From NCBI GenBank assembly GCA_934435205.1, contig CAKSAK010000001.1:248001-312000 (forward strand): a DNA stretch of 64,000 nucleotides. Reading direction: 5' to 3'. This DNA is from an uncultured Ruminococcus sp. Lineage in GTDB: Bacteria; Bacillota; Clostridia; Oscillospirales; Ruminococcaceae. Each line of letters starts with the position of its first letter. Positions within the stretch are counted from its first letter, which is position 1. The translations under genes were made by a program, and so were the position numbers. Below are positions 49,065-58,645 of this stretch, piece after piece. Below the pieces are notes generated by a model that worked only from the letters and a program-made list of their open reading frames with translations, was not told where the DNA came from and made no database searches.

Positions 49065-49643
49065 TTAAAGCACTCCTTTGGTGGATAAAACTCCTGTTCC
49101 TGTTATTTTTACAGCGTCCTTCAAAGCGTGAGCCACTGCCTTGTACATTGCTTCTGCAATATGGTGGTCGTTCTTGCCGTACTCCTCACGGATATGCAGT
49201 GTTATTCCTGAGTTGAATGCAAAGGCTCTGAAAAATTCTTCTGTCAGGCAGGTATCATACTGACCTATCCTGTCGTCATGGAACTCACCATTGAACGCAA
49301 GGAAAGGTCTGCCGCTTATATCCAGCGAGCAGAACGCCAGTGCCTCGTCCATCGGCACGAAAGCCGAGCCGTATCTTGCAATGCCTGCTTTGTCGCCAAG
49401 AGCCTCTGCAAAGGCTTTGCCAAGGCAAATGCCGACGTCCTCAACTGTGTGGTGTCCGTCTACATAAAGGTCGCCTGTACATTCAATTTCCATATCTATT
49501 CCGCTGTGTACGCCAAGGGCTGTGAGCATATGGTCGAAAAAGCCTATGCCCGTGTTTACGCTGACCTTGCCCTCACCGTCAAGCTTCACGAAAACCTCTA
49601 TATCAGTTTCCTTAGTTTTTCTTTTTATCTCCGCTGTACGCAT
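49065..49643 (-). CDS. hisB: Imidazoleglycerol-phosphate dehydratase HisB
   Basis: 192 aa, dehydratase domain only, without the phosphatase domain of the E. coli fusion. TGIGFFDHMLTALGVHSG, DGHHTVEDVGICLG, and DHHIAEAMYKAVAHAL give the Mn-binding His/Glu pattern. ATG 49643 has AAGGTGAT upstream; a GTG within that RBS also opens the frame. Histidinol phosphatase must be encoded elsewhere. Confidence 0.95.
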   Translation of the reverse strand: MRTAEIKRKTKETDIEVFVKLDGEGKVSVNTGIGFFDHMLTALGVHSGIDMEIECTGDLYVDGHHTVEDVGICLGKAFAEALGDKAGIARYGSAFVPMDEALAFCSLDISGRPFLAFNGEFHDDRIGQYDTCLTEEFFRAFAFNSGITLHIREEYGKNDHHIAEAMYKAVAHALKDAVKITGTGVLSTKGVL

Positions 49644-49661
49644 TTTTATCACCTTTACCGC

Positions 49662-50951
49662 TTAAAATCTTACCTTTATTGCATTTGCGTGAGCCGTCAG
49701 ACCCTCTTTTTCTGCAATAAGAACGATATCGTCCTTAGCCTCTCTGAGAGCGTCCTCAGTATAGTATGTAAAGCTTGAACGCTTCTCAAAGCTGTTTACT
49801 GACAGCGGCGAGAAGAATCTAGCTGTGCCGCTTGTTGGAAGAACGTGGTTTGGACCTGCATAGTAGTCGCCAAGAGGTTCTGACGCATACTGTCCAAGGA
49901 ATATTGAACCTGCATTATCAAGTCTGCCAAGATACTCCATAGGGTTTTCAAAAAGCACTTCAAGATGCTCAGGAGCAAATCTATTTGCAAGGTCGCAAGC
50001 TTCGTCCTTTGTGTTGCAAATAAGTATAGCGCCGTAATTTTCAAGAGAGCTTTCGATTATCTCTTTTCTTGAAAGGCTCTGCACCTGTCTGTTTATCTCT
50101 TCGATAGTTCTGTCTGCAATGCTCTCGCTTGTTGTAACAAGTATAGCGGAAGCAAGCTTGTCATGCTCCGCCTGTGACATAAGGTCTGCGGCAATGAACT
50201 TAGGGTTAGCCTTTTCGTCAGCCATAACAAGTATCTCGCTAGGGCCTGCAACCATGTCGATATCAACAACGCCGTAAAGAAGCTTCTTAGCTGTTGCAAC
50301 ATAGATATTTCCGGGACCTACTATCTTGTCAACCTTTGGTATTTCCTCTGTGCCGTAAGCAAGTGCTGCGATAGCCTGTGCGCCACCGCTCATGAACACT
50401 CTGTCAACTCCGCAGAGAGCTGCTGCCACAAGGATATCCTTGTTAGGTGTGCCGTCTTTGAGCGGTGGAGTAACCATGATTATTTCCTTAACGCCTGCTA
50501 TCTTTGCAGGGACAGCGTTCATAAGCACGCTTGACGGATAAGCCGCTGTGCCGCCCGGAACGTAAAGACCAACTCTGTTAAGTCCTCTTACTTTCTGACC
50601 GAGGATACAGCCGTTAGCCTTAGCATTTACAAAGCTCTGTGACTTCTGTCTCTGGTGGAAATCTGTGATGTTCGCAACTGCGTTGAGCATTGCGTCAACA
50701 AAGTCCTGATCTGCTTCTGTGAGTGCGTCATTTATAACATCTCTCGGAACTTCATAATACTCAGGGAGCTTGCCGTCAAACTTTTCTGTATAAGCCTTTA
50801 CAGCGTTGTCGCCGCCCTCTCTGACAGTTTCGATTATTTCATTAACAACGGCAGTGACCTTCTTATTTGTTTCACCGCTCCTTTTTTCAAGCTGCTTGAA
50901 AAATTCAACCTCGTCCTTGCCGTTGACAAAAATCTTCTTTATTTCAGCCAT
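49662..50951 (-). CDS. hisD: Histidinol dehydrogenase HisD
   Basis: 429 aa, normal length. Has NRVGLYVPGGTAAYPSSVLM, DKIVGPGNIYVATAKK, VAGPSEILVMADEKANP, AEHDKLASAIL and NHVLPTSGTARFFSPLSV. It oxidises histidinol to histidine in two NAD-dependent steps. It lies 29 nt after hisG and 18 nt before hisB. Confidence 0.96.
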   Translation of the reverse strand: MAEIKKIFVNGKDEVEFFKQLEKRSGETNKKVTAVVNEIIETVREGGDNAVKAYTEKFDGKLPEYYEVPRDVINDALTEADQDFVDAMLNAVANITDFHQRQKSQSFVNAKANGCILGQKVRGLNRVGLYVPGGTAAYPSSVLMNAVPAKIAGVKEIIMVTPPLKDGTPNKDILVAAALCGVDRVFMSGGAQAIAALAYGTEEIPKVDKIVGPGNIYVATAKKLLYGVVDIDMVAGPSEILVMADEKANPKFIAADLMSQAEHDKLASAILVTTSESIADRTIEEINRQVQSLSRKEIIESSLENYGAILICNTKDEACDLANRFAPEHLEVLFENPMEYLGRLDNAGSIFLGQYASEPLGDYYAGPNHVLPTSGTARFFSPLSVNSFEKRSSFTYYTEDALREAKDDIVLIAEKEGLTAHANAIKVRF

Positions 50952-50980
50952 TTCAATACTGTCCTTTCCGTTTATATAAA

Positions 50981-51616
50981 CTACTTGTCGATATTTTCTT
51001 CAACAAGCTTTACAAAATTCTCGATCTCCTGCTGGCGCATTTTCATGCTTACCATATTTACGATAAGCCTTGCAGAGATAGGGCAAACGTCCTCGATGAC
51101 TTCAAGACCGTTTTCTTTAAGTGTCGTGCCTGTTTCAACGATATCCACGATACCGTCGGCAAGCTCAAGGAGAGGTGCAAGCTCAACTGAGCCTTCTATC
51201 TTGATGATGTCAACGTCCATGCCCTTTGATTCAAAAAATCTTCTTGTGATGTTAGGGTATTTTGTTGCAACTGTCTTGACATCAAATCCGCCGTAGAACT
51301 TTGAGCCTTTCTTTGTGGCAAGTGCAAATTTACATCTGCCGAAGCCGATATCAACAAGCTCAAAGAACTTGCCCTGCATTTCCATGATAGTGTCCTTGCC
51401 CACAACGCCCATATCGCACACGCCATGCTCAACGTATGTGATAACGTCGTTTGCCTTTGCAAGCACGACTTCAAGATTTCCGTCAGGTACAGGAAGAATA
51501 AGCTTTCTTCCCTTTTCTCTTATTGCAGTACAGTCATAACCTATCTTTTCTAAAAGACCGACTGTATCCTTTTCAAGTCTGCCCTTTGTAAGAGCTATCC
51601 TAAGGGGTCTGTTCAT
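50981..51616 (-). CDS. hisG: ATP phosphoribosyltransferase HisG, short form
   Basis: First step of histidine synthesis. The 211-aa protein lacks the C-terminal regulatory domain of long HisG and so needs HisZ, whose gene precedes it. It starts MNRPLRIALTKGRLEKDTV, has DVITYVEHGVCDMGVVGKD, and ends with ADGIVDIVETGTTLKENGL, the PRPP-binding loop. RBS GGAGGAT lies before ATG. Confidence 0.96.
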   Translation of the reverse strand: MNRPLRIALTKGRLEKDTVGLLEKIGYDCTAIREKGRKLILPVPDGNLEVVLAKANDVITYVEHGVCDMGVVGKDTIMEMQGKFFELVDIGFGRCKFALATKKGSKFYGGFDVKTVATKYPNITRRFFESKGMDVDIIKIEGSVELAPLLELADGIVDIVETGTTLKENGLEVIEDVCPISARLIVNMVSMKMRQQEIENFVKLVEENIDK

Positions 51617-51634
51617 TTTAACTTATCCTCCAAA

Positions 51635-52834
51635 CTATATATCAAGCTCTGTTATTTCGCTGCCAACGACCACAAGCTTTTTGATTCCCTTTGACTTTGC
51701 GTAAGCCTTTGTTTCATTGAGGGTGTTGAAAAGCGAGTTTTCAACTGTCAGACCATCTCTTACAAGCGTCTGAGCATATTCCATGGCTTCAACCACATAG
51801 CCCTTTTCGCCAAACACAACTGCGTCAGGAGTTCTGAGCTTTGGTGCTCCGCCAAGCTTTTCGATATGTCTTGCAACAGAGTCAACGCTTATGCCAAAGC
51901 CCACCGCTGGGCAATCGTTGCCGAACTCTGCAAGAAGTCTGTCATATCTTCCGCCTTTAAGCACTGACTGACCGACCTCTGAAAGATAGCCCTTGAACAC
52001 AATGCCTGTGTAGTAATCTGCATGGCTCACGATACCAAGGTCAACAGATATCTTGCCCTCATAGCCGAGGCTTGAAAGTCTGGTGTAGACCTCTTTCAGG
52101 TTATAGAGTATACCTGTTATCTTATCGTCAGTATAAATATCAGCCGCCTTGTCGAACACCTCAACTCCGCCGAAAAGTCTTGGGAGCTGTCTGAGCGCAT
52201 TAGTCACCTGATTGTCGCCCACCTCGTCAAGTATATCGTTAAGTGCAGGATAGTTCTTTGCAGAGATAAGAAGTCTTATCTCCTCTCTTACTGCGTCGTC
52301 AACATCAAGCTGAGCCACAAGCTCCTTGAAGTAACCGATATGACCTATCTCAAGTCTGAAATTCTCCTTATCAAAGCTTGAAAGAGCTTCAACAGCAGTG
52401 CAAAGCACCTCGTAATCTGCTCTCTTGGAATTTTCTCCACCGATAAGCTCGATACCCGCCTGAACTACCTCGTCTGAACGTCCTTTGAGCAGTGAATTAT
52501 TTTCAAAAATGCTCTGATTGTAGTAAAGTCTAAGGGGAAGCTTTGCTCCCTTTAGTCTTGTGGAAGCAAGTCTTGCTATTGGTATGGTAGAATCAGGGCG
52601 CATGACAATAAGTCTGCCCTTTGAGTCTGTAAGCTTATAAAGGCTCTCCTGCTGGAAGTTTCTCGAGCTTCCCATAAACAGATCGTAAAACTCTATTCCC
52701 GGTGTTACCACCTCGCTGTAGCCAAAGCCTTCAAACAGCTTTGACAGCCTGTCCTCCACCATTCTTCGTGCCAGACAGCCCTCAAACAGCAGATCTCTCG
52801 TACCCTCAGGGGTTATAAGATCATATCTTTTCAT
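51635..52834 (-). CDS. hisZ: ATP phosphoribosyltransferase regulatory subunit HisZ
   Basis: 399-aa paralogue of histidyl-tRNA synthetase without the anticodon-binding function. It begins LITPEGTRDLLFEGC, has VMRPDSTIPIARLAS, YYNQSIFENN, EVVQAGIELIGG, and GGRYDRLLAEFG. With short HisG it forms the hetero-octameric enzyme and carries feedback control by histidine. First gene of the operon; RBS AGGAAGGGA upstream. Confidence 0.93.
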   Translation of the reverse strand: MKRYDLITPEGTRDLLFEGCLARRMVEDRLSKLFEGFGYSEVVTPGIEFYDLFMGSSRNFQQESLYKLTDSKGRLIVMRPDSTIPIARLASTRLKGAKLPLRLYYNQSIFENNSLLKGRSDEVVQAGIELIGGENSKRADYEVLCTAVEALSSFDKENFRLEIGHIGYFKELVAQLDVDDAVREEIRLLISAKNYPALNDILDEVGDNQVTNALRQLPRLFGGVEVFDKAADIYTDDKITGILYNLKEVYTRLSSLGYEGKISVDLGIVSHADYYTGIVFKGYLSEVGQSVLKGGRYDRLLAEFGNDCPAVGFGISVDSVARHIEKLGGAPKLRTPDAVVFGEKGYVVEAMEYAQTLVRDGLTVENSLFNTLNETKAYAKSKGIKKLVVVGSEITELDI

Positions 52835-52893
52835 ACACTTTCCCTTCCTGTATATAAATTATATATCGTACTAATTTTCACAAGCACGCTATT

Positions 52894-52916
52894 GTAGGGG
52901 CGAACAGCGTTCGCCC
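52894..52916 (-). repeat. Minimal GGGCGAAC palindrome copy in the his leader
   Basis: GTAGGGGCGAACAGCGTTCG followed by CCC. It lies between the his promoter and hisZ, so it should be transcribed and can fold as an 8-bp GC-rich hairpin about 60 nt before the start codon. Confidence 0.8.
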
Positions 52917-52966
52917 GTTACTTGGCATATTTTTTGATATACCCAATAACATGACATTTTCCACGC

Positions 52967-52994
52967 CTATCACTTCACTGTAGTAAAGTGATAG
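52967..52994 (-). promoter_or_regulatory. Hairpin in the his operon leader
   Basis: A 9-bp stem CTATCACTT / AAGTGATAG with a 10-nt loop, about 20 nt into the predicted transcript. No T-box sequence, His-codon run or terminator was seen in the 170-nt leader. Confidence 0.45.
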
Positions 52995-53013
52995 CATAGT
53001 ATCAACATAAATA

Positions 53014-53042
53014 ATTTTATCACACCCGCCCTTGTTTGTCAA
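53014..53042 (-). promoter_or_regulatory. Promoter of the his operon
   Basis: On the minus strand, TTGACA (53037-53042), a 17-bp spacer and TAAAAT (53014-53019). It lies between polC and hisZ, giving a leader of about 170 nt. Confidence 0.82.
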
Positions 53043-53084
53043 TAGTGTTACAAGGGCAAAGCATGAAATTGTGCATAGTAACTA

Positions 53085-56000
53085 TCAGAACAACGATATC
53101 TGGTTAGATTTAGGCATATCGCCGAACGCTCCGTTTTTCTCCAGAGTTTCGATAACAGATTTGGACACTCCGCTCTGCTGCTGGAACTCCTCAATAGAGA
53201 TAAACTCGCCGTTCTGCGCCTTTTCGTATATACTTATCGCCGCAGACTCGCCCACTCCGTTAAGTGAACAGAACGGAAGCCTTATCTTGCCGTCCTCTAT
53301 CTGATAGATAGTTGCGTGAGATTTTTTGATGTTTACAGGCAGAAAGTCATATCCACGGCTGAGCATTTCATTCACAAGCATGAGAATTTCAAGCACACCG
53401 CTGTCCTTGCCTGACACCTCGTCTTTTGGTTTATTCTTTATTTCTTCTATCTTGCTTCTTACGATATATTTTCCCTTGAGAGCGATCTCTGCGTCAAAAT
53501 CCTCGCCCTTGACCGTGAAATAGGTGGCATAGAACGCAAGCGGCTCATGGACCTTGAACCAACAAAGTCTTATGGCTGCAGTAACATACGCCGCCGCATG
53601 GGCTTTCGGGAACATATATTTTATCTTCAAACAACTGTCGATATACCACTCAGGAACGTCATGCTGACGCATATTCTCTTTCATTTCCTCTGTGAGCAGC
53701 TTCGGAGCTTTTCCCTTACGGGTTATCTCCATTATCTTGAATGACAGCTTCGGCTCAACGCCGTGATAAAGCAGATATGTCATGATACTGTCACGAGTAC
53801 CGATAACATTTGAGATATCGCAGGTTCCGTTTTTGATAAGCTCCTGTGCGTTGCCGAGCCATACGTCAGTGCCGTGTGAAAGTCCAGATATCTGCAAAAG
53901 GTCAGAGAAGTTTTTTGGCTGACAGTCAAGAAGCATTTGTCTTACGAACGGCGTACCCATTTCAGGTATGCCAAGAGTTCCCGTCTGACACATTATATCC
54001 TCCTCCGTCACTCCAAGTGACTCAGGAGAAGTGAACAGCGAATATACCGCAGGGTCAGACATGGGGCAATCTAGGATATCCCGTCCTGTGAACAGTTCAA
54101 GATACTTATACATTGTCGGGTTATCGTGACCAAGCTCGTCAAGCTTCAGGATAGTATCGTGGAGGGAATGGAAGTCGAAGTGGGTAGTTACCATGTCAGA
54201 GTCCACTTTTTCCGCAGGATGCTGAACAGGTGTGAAGTCATAGACCTCATAGTCGCTAGGGATAACGACCATTCCACCCGGGTGCTGAGAGGTCGTTCTC
54301 TTTATGCCGCAGCAGCCGAGCTTTAGACGCTCTATCTCCGCCTTTGGCACTGTTTTTCCACGCTCGTCAAGATATTTCATAACGTATCCGAAAGCGGTCT
54401 TTTCCTGTATCATACCGATAGTACCGGCTTTGAACACATGGTCCTCACCGAAAAGAACTTCCGTATATTTATGCGCCTTTGCCTGATAGTCGCCTGAGAA
54501 GTTAAGGTCGATATCAGGGGCTTTATCGCCGTCAAAGCCAAGGAACGTTTCAAATGGGATATCGTGTCCGTCACGGTGCATATTCTCTCCGCACACAGGA
54601 CAGTTTTTCGGTGGCAGGTCAAAGCCTGAGCCTACCGAGCCGTCTGTAATGAACTCGCTGTGGTGGCAGTTAAGACAGACATAGTGCGGCACAAGGGGAT
54701 TTACCTCAGAGATACCTGACATGGAAGCAACGAAGGACGAGCCTACCGAGCCTCTCGAGCCTACCTGATAGCCGTTCTCGTTAGAGTTGGCAACAAGCTT
54801 CTGAGATATCATGTAAAGCACTGCAAATCCGTGCTTGATAATAGAGTCAAGCTCTCTTTTAAGTCTTTTGAAAACAAGGTCAGGAATGTGTCCCTCAAAA
54901 TATTTTGATACGTCAACGTCCTCGCCCTCGGGAACTTCTATAGTCTCAGGGTCGCAGTCGCCGTAAATGGAACAGCATTTCTTCCAGCATATATACTGGA
55001 GCTGATAAACTGAGCCTTCGATAAAAGGCGTATAAGTACCGTTCGGGAACGCTTTTAGGTCAGGGTCTACCATATCAGCCACGTTGTTGGTGTTTGTAAC
55101 GACCACCTCAAACGCCTTTTCCTCGCCAAGATAGCTCAGCTCGTCAAGCATTTGGTTCGTGGTCTTAAGATACAGAGGTGGCTGAGTATCGGCATCAGGG
55201 AAGCCCATTGACGCCTGTATCACCGACCTGAACTGTGCGTCGGTCTTGTCCATAAAATGCACGTCGCCTGTTGCACAGACTGGTATACCCAAGTCCCCCC
55301 CAAGCTTTACAATAAAGCGGTTTATATCCTTTATATCCTCCGCTGTGTGTATCCTGTCATAAGGAGGCTTTTCGGTGGTGAGCATAAATTTGTTGTTTCC
55401 GTCAGGCTGGATCTCCAGATAGTCATAAAAGCTTGCTATCTGCTTTATCTCATCATAGCTTCTGCCCTCAAGATAAGCCTGAATGACCTCGCCACGCTCG
55501 CAGGCGCTTCCGAGGATAAGACCCTCACGGTGTCTTACAAGCTCAGACTTTGGTATTCTCGGACGTCTTTTGAAATATTTAAGGTTTGAGTCTGATATAA
55601 GCCTATACAAATTTTTCAGACCCGTGTTATTTCTTACGATAATAATTTGGTGATAAGTCGGTCTTGCAAGCACCTGATTTTCATTTGCAAGCAGGCTGTT
55701 TATCATATCCACTGTTATAAGAAGCAGAGGATACTGCTCCATGAGCATTTTCGACAGCCTTATGAATATCCCTGCAAGCACCTCTGCGTCGTCACAGCCA
55801 CGGTGGTGCTGAAAATCACCAAGTCCGAAATGCTCCGCCACATAGTTGAGTTTATGCTTTTCAAGCTCCGGAAGCATTATCTGTGACATTGGCACAGTGT
55901 CTATAGAAGAATATTTTATCTCGATGCCCTGTCTTTTTGCGCAGGCGGATATAAAGCCCGTATCGAACTGAGAATTGTGCGCCACAAGCACAGGGTCGTC

Positions 56001-57563
56001 ACCGATAAACTCCTTGAATTTAAGGAGAGCGTCCCTTTCGCTTGCACCGTCCTTTACCATATCGTCAGTGATATGGGTAAGGTTTGAGATAAACTCAGGG
56101 ATAGGTCTTTCAGGGTTTACGAAAATATCGAGCTTGTCCACAACTTCAAGATCTCTCAGCTTGACAGCGCCTATCTCGATTATCCTGTCTTCATTAGGAT
56201 TTGTACCCGTAGTTTCAAGGTCAAAGCAGATAATCTCGTCTGTAAGCTCACGCTTGTCCGTTCCACGGAATATCTTTTCGTCATTATTGACCTCGTATGA
56301 CTCTATGCCGTAAAGCACCTTGAAGTCACCGCCACCCTTGCGTATGCCGATACAGGTATTTCCGGCGTCAGGATAGCCCTGAACGACACCATGGTCTGTT
56401 ATGGCAAGGGCTTTGTGTCCCCATGAATAGGCTCTTTCCACAAGCTTGCCCGCAGGAGTGAGAGCGTCCATCATAGACATATTGGTATGGCAGTGAAGCT
56501 CCACACGCTTATGCTCGCAGGTGTCCTTTTCCTTTTCACGCTTTACGACCATAATGCTGTCAGGCTTGATGTTTATAGAGTGGTCGAAATCGTCCTCCTC
56601 TATCTCACCTGCCACAAGAATGGTCTTGCCTGCCTTAAGGTGTTCAAGCATTGCTTCAAGCACTGCTCTCTTCAAGCCTTTCATGTTCCTGAAATTCTTG
56701 TTTGAGCCTATGAATTTTATAGAGTTTGAAGAAGTATAGTCGGTAAAATTCAGGTGTGCGATAAGCATACCCGACTTTGTTTCCTTTGTTTCCACAGGTC
56801 CGAAAATATCGCCCCAGACTACCACACGTCCACGATAGTCCGCAGAGATATCTTTCATCTGCATCACCTGCTCGTTTCCTGATATTGGCGCACCCATAAG
56901 CACAAGAGCGTCCTCGCACAGAAGCGAGAACCTTGTGAAGTCCACATTTGCAGTGCGGAAATCCACAGAAGCTCCGCTTGCAGTATTTGTGGTAACAGCC
57001 GCCTTTTTCTCAGGCTGTGCAGGGTCTATCTTCGGCACAGGGAGAGAGTTCAAAAACTCCTCCTGCTCACGCTGATGCTCTTCCATATCCGTTTCAAGCA
57101 CGCCTGTGAGCTTTATATCCGCCCTGACGGAGAAAAGCTCCATTGTGAGCGCAGGAAAAGCCGTTTCTATGCCCGCCTTTTTCAGCAACGCTTCGCCGCC
57201 GTGTTTTATATCCACGGTGAAAATGCCGTTTTCATAAACAGCCTCAGCGTTGTCAAAAAAGCCGTTCACAAGAGGGAATCTGCTTTTAAGAAACTTGCAA
57301 AGCTCAGGAAAATACTCCGCACAAAGCATATCAGGGGTATATTTGAGCTGCAAAATAAACTTTCCTGCTCCGAGAGCCGCCCTCATTTTCATTTCAAATT
57401 CCACTGTGCTGTCAAAAGGCACCAGCTTGTCAAAAGCCGCCTGACAGGTAAAAGTGCCGTTTTCTTCGTTATAGCCCAGCCTTAATATCCTGCCCTTTTC
57501 TATCACAGAGGGTATAAGCTCCTTATAGTCCTCAAAGAAGCTTTCAATGGTGTATGTATTCAT
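53085..57563 (-). CDS. polC: DNA polymerase III alpha subunit, Gram-positive type PolC
   Basis: Replicative polymerase of 1492 aa. Order: N-terminal domains and OB fold (about 1-335); PHP domain with VELHCHTNMSMMDALT and AITDHG; a DnaQ-type 3'-5' exonuclease inserted in the PHP domain, with IICFDLETTGTNPNEDRII; the rest of PHP; then the polymerase core. A zinc-binding pair is seen in CLNCHHSEF and CPVCGENM, and the palm has KAPDIDLNFSGDYQ. All are typical of PolC, not DnaE. It is 15 nt after ispG. No terminator is obvious beyond the stop. Confidence 0.97.
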   Translation of the reverse strand: MNTYTIESFFEDYKELIPSVIEKGRILRLGYNEENGTFTCQAAFDKLVPFDSTVEFEMKMRAALGAGKFILQLKYTPDMLCAEYFPELCKFLKSRFPLVNGFFDNAEAVYENGIFTVDIKHGGEALLKKAGIETAFPALTMELFSVRADIKLTGVLETDMEEHQREQEEFLNSLPVPKIDPAQPEKKAAVTTNTASGASVDFRTANVDFTRFSLLCEDALVLMGAPISGNEQVMQMKDISADYRGRVVVWGDIFGPVETKETKSGMLIAHLNFTDYTSSNSIKFIGSNKNFRNMKGLKRAVLEAMLEHLKAGKTILVAGEIEEDDFDHSINIKPDSIMVVKREKEKDTCEHKRVELHCHTNMSMMDALTPAGKLVERAYSWGHKALAITDHGVVQGYPDAGNTCIGIRKGGGDFKVLYGIESYEVNNDEKIFRGTDKRELTDEIICFDLETTGTNPNEDRIIEIGAVKLRDLEVVDKLDIFVNPERPIPEFISNLTHITDDMVKDGASERDALLKFKEFIGDDPVLVAHNSQFDTGFISACAKRQGIEIKYSSIDTVPMSQIMLPELEKHKLNYVAEHFGLGDFQHHRGCDDAEVLAGIFIRLSKMLMEQYPLLLITVDMINSLLANENQVLARPTYHQIIIVRNNTGLKNLYRLISDSNLKYFKRRPRIPKSELVRHREGLILGSACERGEVIQAYLEGRSYDEIKQIASFYDYLEIQPDGNNKFMLTTEKPPYDRIHTAEDIKDINRFIVKLGGDLGIPVCATGDVHFMDKTDAQFRSVIQASMGFPDADTQPPLYLKTTNQMLDELSYLGEEKAFEVVVTNTNNVADMVDPDLKAFPNGTYTPFIEGSVYQLQYICWKKCCSIYGDCDPETIEVPEGEDVDVSKYFEGHIPDLVFKRLKRELDSIIKHGFAVLYMISQKLVANSNENGYQVGSRGSVGSSFVASMSGISEVNPLVPHYVCLNCHHSEFITDGSVGSGFDLPPKNCPVCGENMHRDGHDIPFETFLGFDGDKAPDIDLNFSGDYQAKAHKYTEVLFGEDHVFKAGTIGMIQEKTAFGYVMKYLDERGKTVPKAEIERLKLGCCGIKRTTSQHPGGMVVIPSDYEVYDFTPVQHPAEKVDSDMVTTHFDFHSLHDTILKLDELGHDNPTMYKYLELFTGRDILDCPMSDPAVYSLFTSPESLGVTEEDIMCQTGTLGIPEMGTPFVRQMLLDCQPKNFSDLLQISGLSHGTDVWLGNAQELIKNGTCDISNVIGTRDSIMTYLLYHGVEPKLSFKIMEITRKGKAPKLLTEEMKENMRQHDVPEWYIDSCLKIKYMFPKAHAAAYVTAAIRLCWFKVHEPLAFYATYFTVKGEDFDAEIALKGKYIVRSKIEEIKNKPKDEVSGKDSGVLEILMLVNEMLSRGYDFLPVNIKKSHATIYQIEDGKIRLPFCSLNGVGESAAISIYEKAQNGEFISIEEFQQQSGVSKSVIETLEKNGAFGDMPKSNQISLF

Positions 57564-57578
57564 TTATGGTATATCCTT

Positions 57579-58631
57579 TTAAAGTTTTTCTATTTCCGCC
57601 AGAAGCGCAGGCAAAGCCTCCTCCTCTGATACCTTTCTGAGCTTTTCGCCGTGGCTGAATATGACCGCACAGCCGTCACCGCCTGCAATGCCGATATCAG
57701 CGTTGCCCGACTCGCCTATGCCGTTTACAACACAGCCCATAACGGCTATCTTTATATCCTTGTCTATATCCTTGGTGGCTTCCTCCACCTTTTTCGCAAG
57801 ACCTATAAGGTCTATCCTCGTTCTTCCGCAGGTAGGGCAGGAAACTATCCTTACTCCGCCGCTCTTGCCGATAGCCTTGAGAATATCCTTTGCGGCGTAT
57901 ATCTCTTTCACAGGCTCGTCGGTAAGTGAAACTCTTATAGTTTCGCCTATGCCGTCGCACAGAAGCGAACCTATGCCGACAGATGATTTTATAAGACCCA
58001 TTCTCTCGGTGCCTGCCTCAGTGACTCCAAGGTGCAGAGGATAGTTACAAGTTTCAGCGCAAAGCCTATACGCCTTTATCATAGTCGGCACGTCTGATGA
58101 CTTTATGGAAATAACGATATCCTCAAAGTCGCACTGCTCCAAGATCTTCACATGACCCATTGCGCTTTCCACTAGGGCTTCGGCAGTTGGTGCGCCATAT
58201 TTTGCAAGAAGCTCCTTTTCCAGAGAGCCGCCGTTCACGCCTATCCTGATAGGGATATTTCTTTCACGGCAGGCTTTAACCACCGCTTTCACCCTATCCA
58301 TAGAGCCGATATTGCCTGGATTTATCCTTATCTTGTCTATGCCTGCCTCAGCCGCAGCGACAGCAAGACGATAGTCAAAATGTATATCCGCCACCAGCGG
58401 TATTGATATTTTATCCTTTATGGCAGGGATAAGCTTAACGGCTTCCATGTTCGGTATAGCCGCTCTTACTATTTCACAGCCAGCTTTTTCAAGCTCCACA
58501 GCCTGCTTAACAGAGCCTTCTATGTTTGTAGACGGCACGTTGAGCATTGATTGGATATATATCTTTTTGCCGTCAAGGACAAGTCCCCCCACCTTGACAG
58601 GTCTTACGTTTCTTTTATTTTCGCCTGACAT
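57579..58631 (-). CDS. ispG: 4-hydroxy-3-methylbut-2-enyl diphosphate synthase IspG
   Basis: 350 aa. Reduces MEcPP to HMBPP in the MEP isoprenoid pathway. It has the N-terminal VKVGGLVLDGKKIYIQSML, a TIM barrel with PLVADIHFDYRLA and KIRINPGNIG, and the [4Fe-4S] ligands in VSCPTCGRTRID and VMGCVVNGIGE. Adjacent to rseP and in the same operon as dxr and uppS, so three isoprenoid genes lie together. Confidence 0.96.
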   Translation of the reverse strand: MSGENKRNVRPVKVGGLVLDGKKIYIQSMLNVPSTNIEGSVKQAVELEKAGCEIVRAAIPNMEAVKLIPAIKDKISIPLVADIHFDYRLAVAAAEAGIDKIRINPGNIGSMDRVKAVVKACRERNIPIRIGVNGGSLEKELLAKYGAPTAEALVESAMGHVKILEQCDFEDIVISIKSSDVPTMIKAYRLCAETCNYPLHLGVTEAGTERMGLIKSSVGIGSLLCDGIGETIRVSLTDEPVKEIYAAKDILKAIGKSGGVRIVSCPTCGRTRIDLIGLAKKVEEATKDIDKDIKIAVMGCVVNGIGESGNADIGIAGGDGCAVIFSHGEKLRKVSEEEALPALLAEIEKL

Positions 58632-58645
58632 AAACAGTTCCTCCT

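Noticed and set aside
50981..51616. hisG truncated (211 aa)
   Set aside because: This is the short HisG form, which functions with HisZ; hisZ lies immediately upstream.
53041..53084. Terminator after polC
   Set aside because: Only weak complementary segments (GTTAC ... GTAAC) and no T-run; the his promoter occupies this space.
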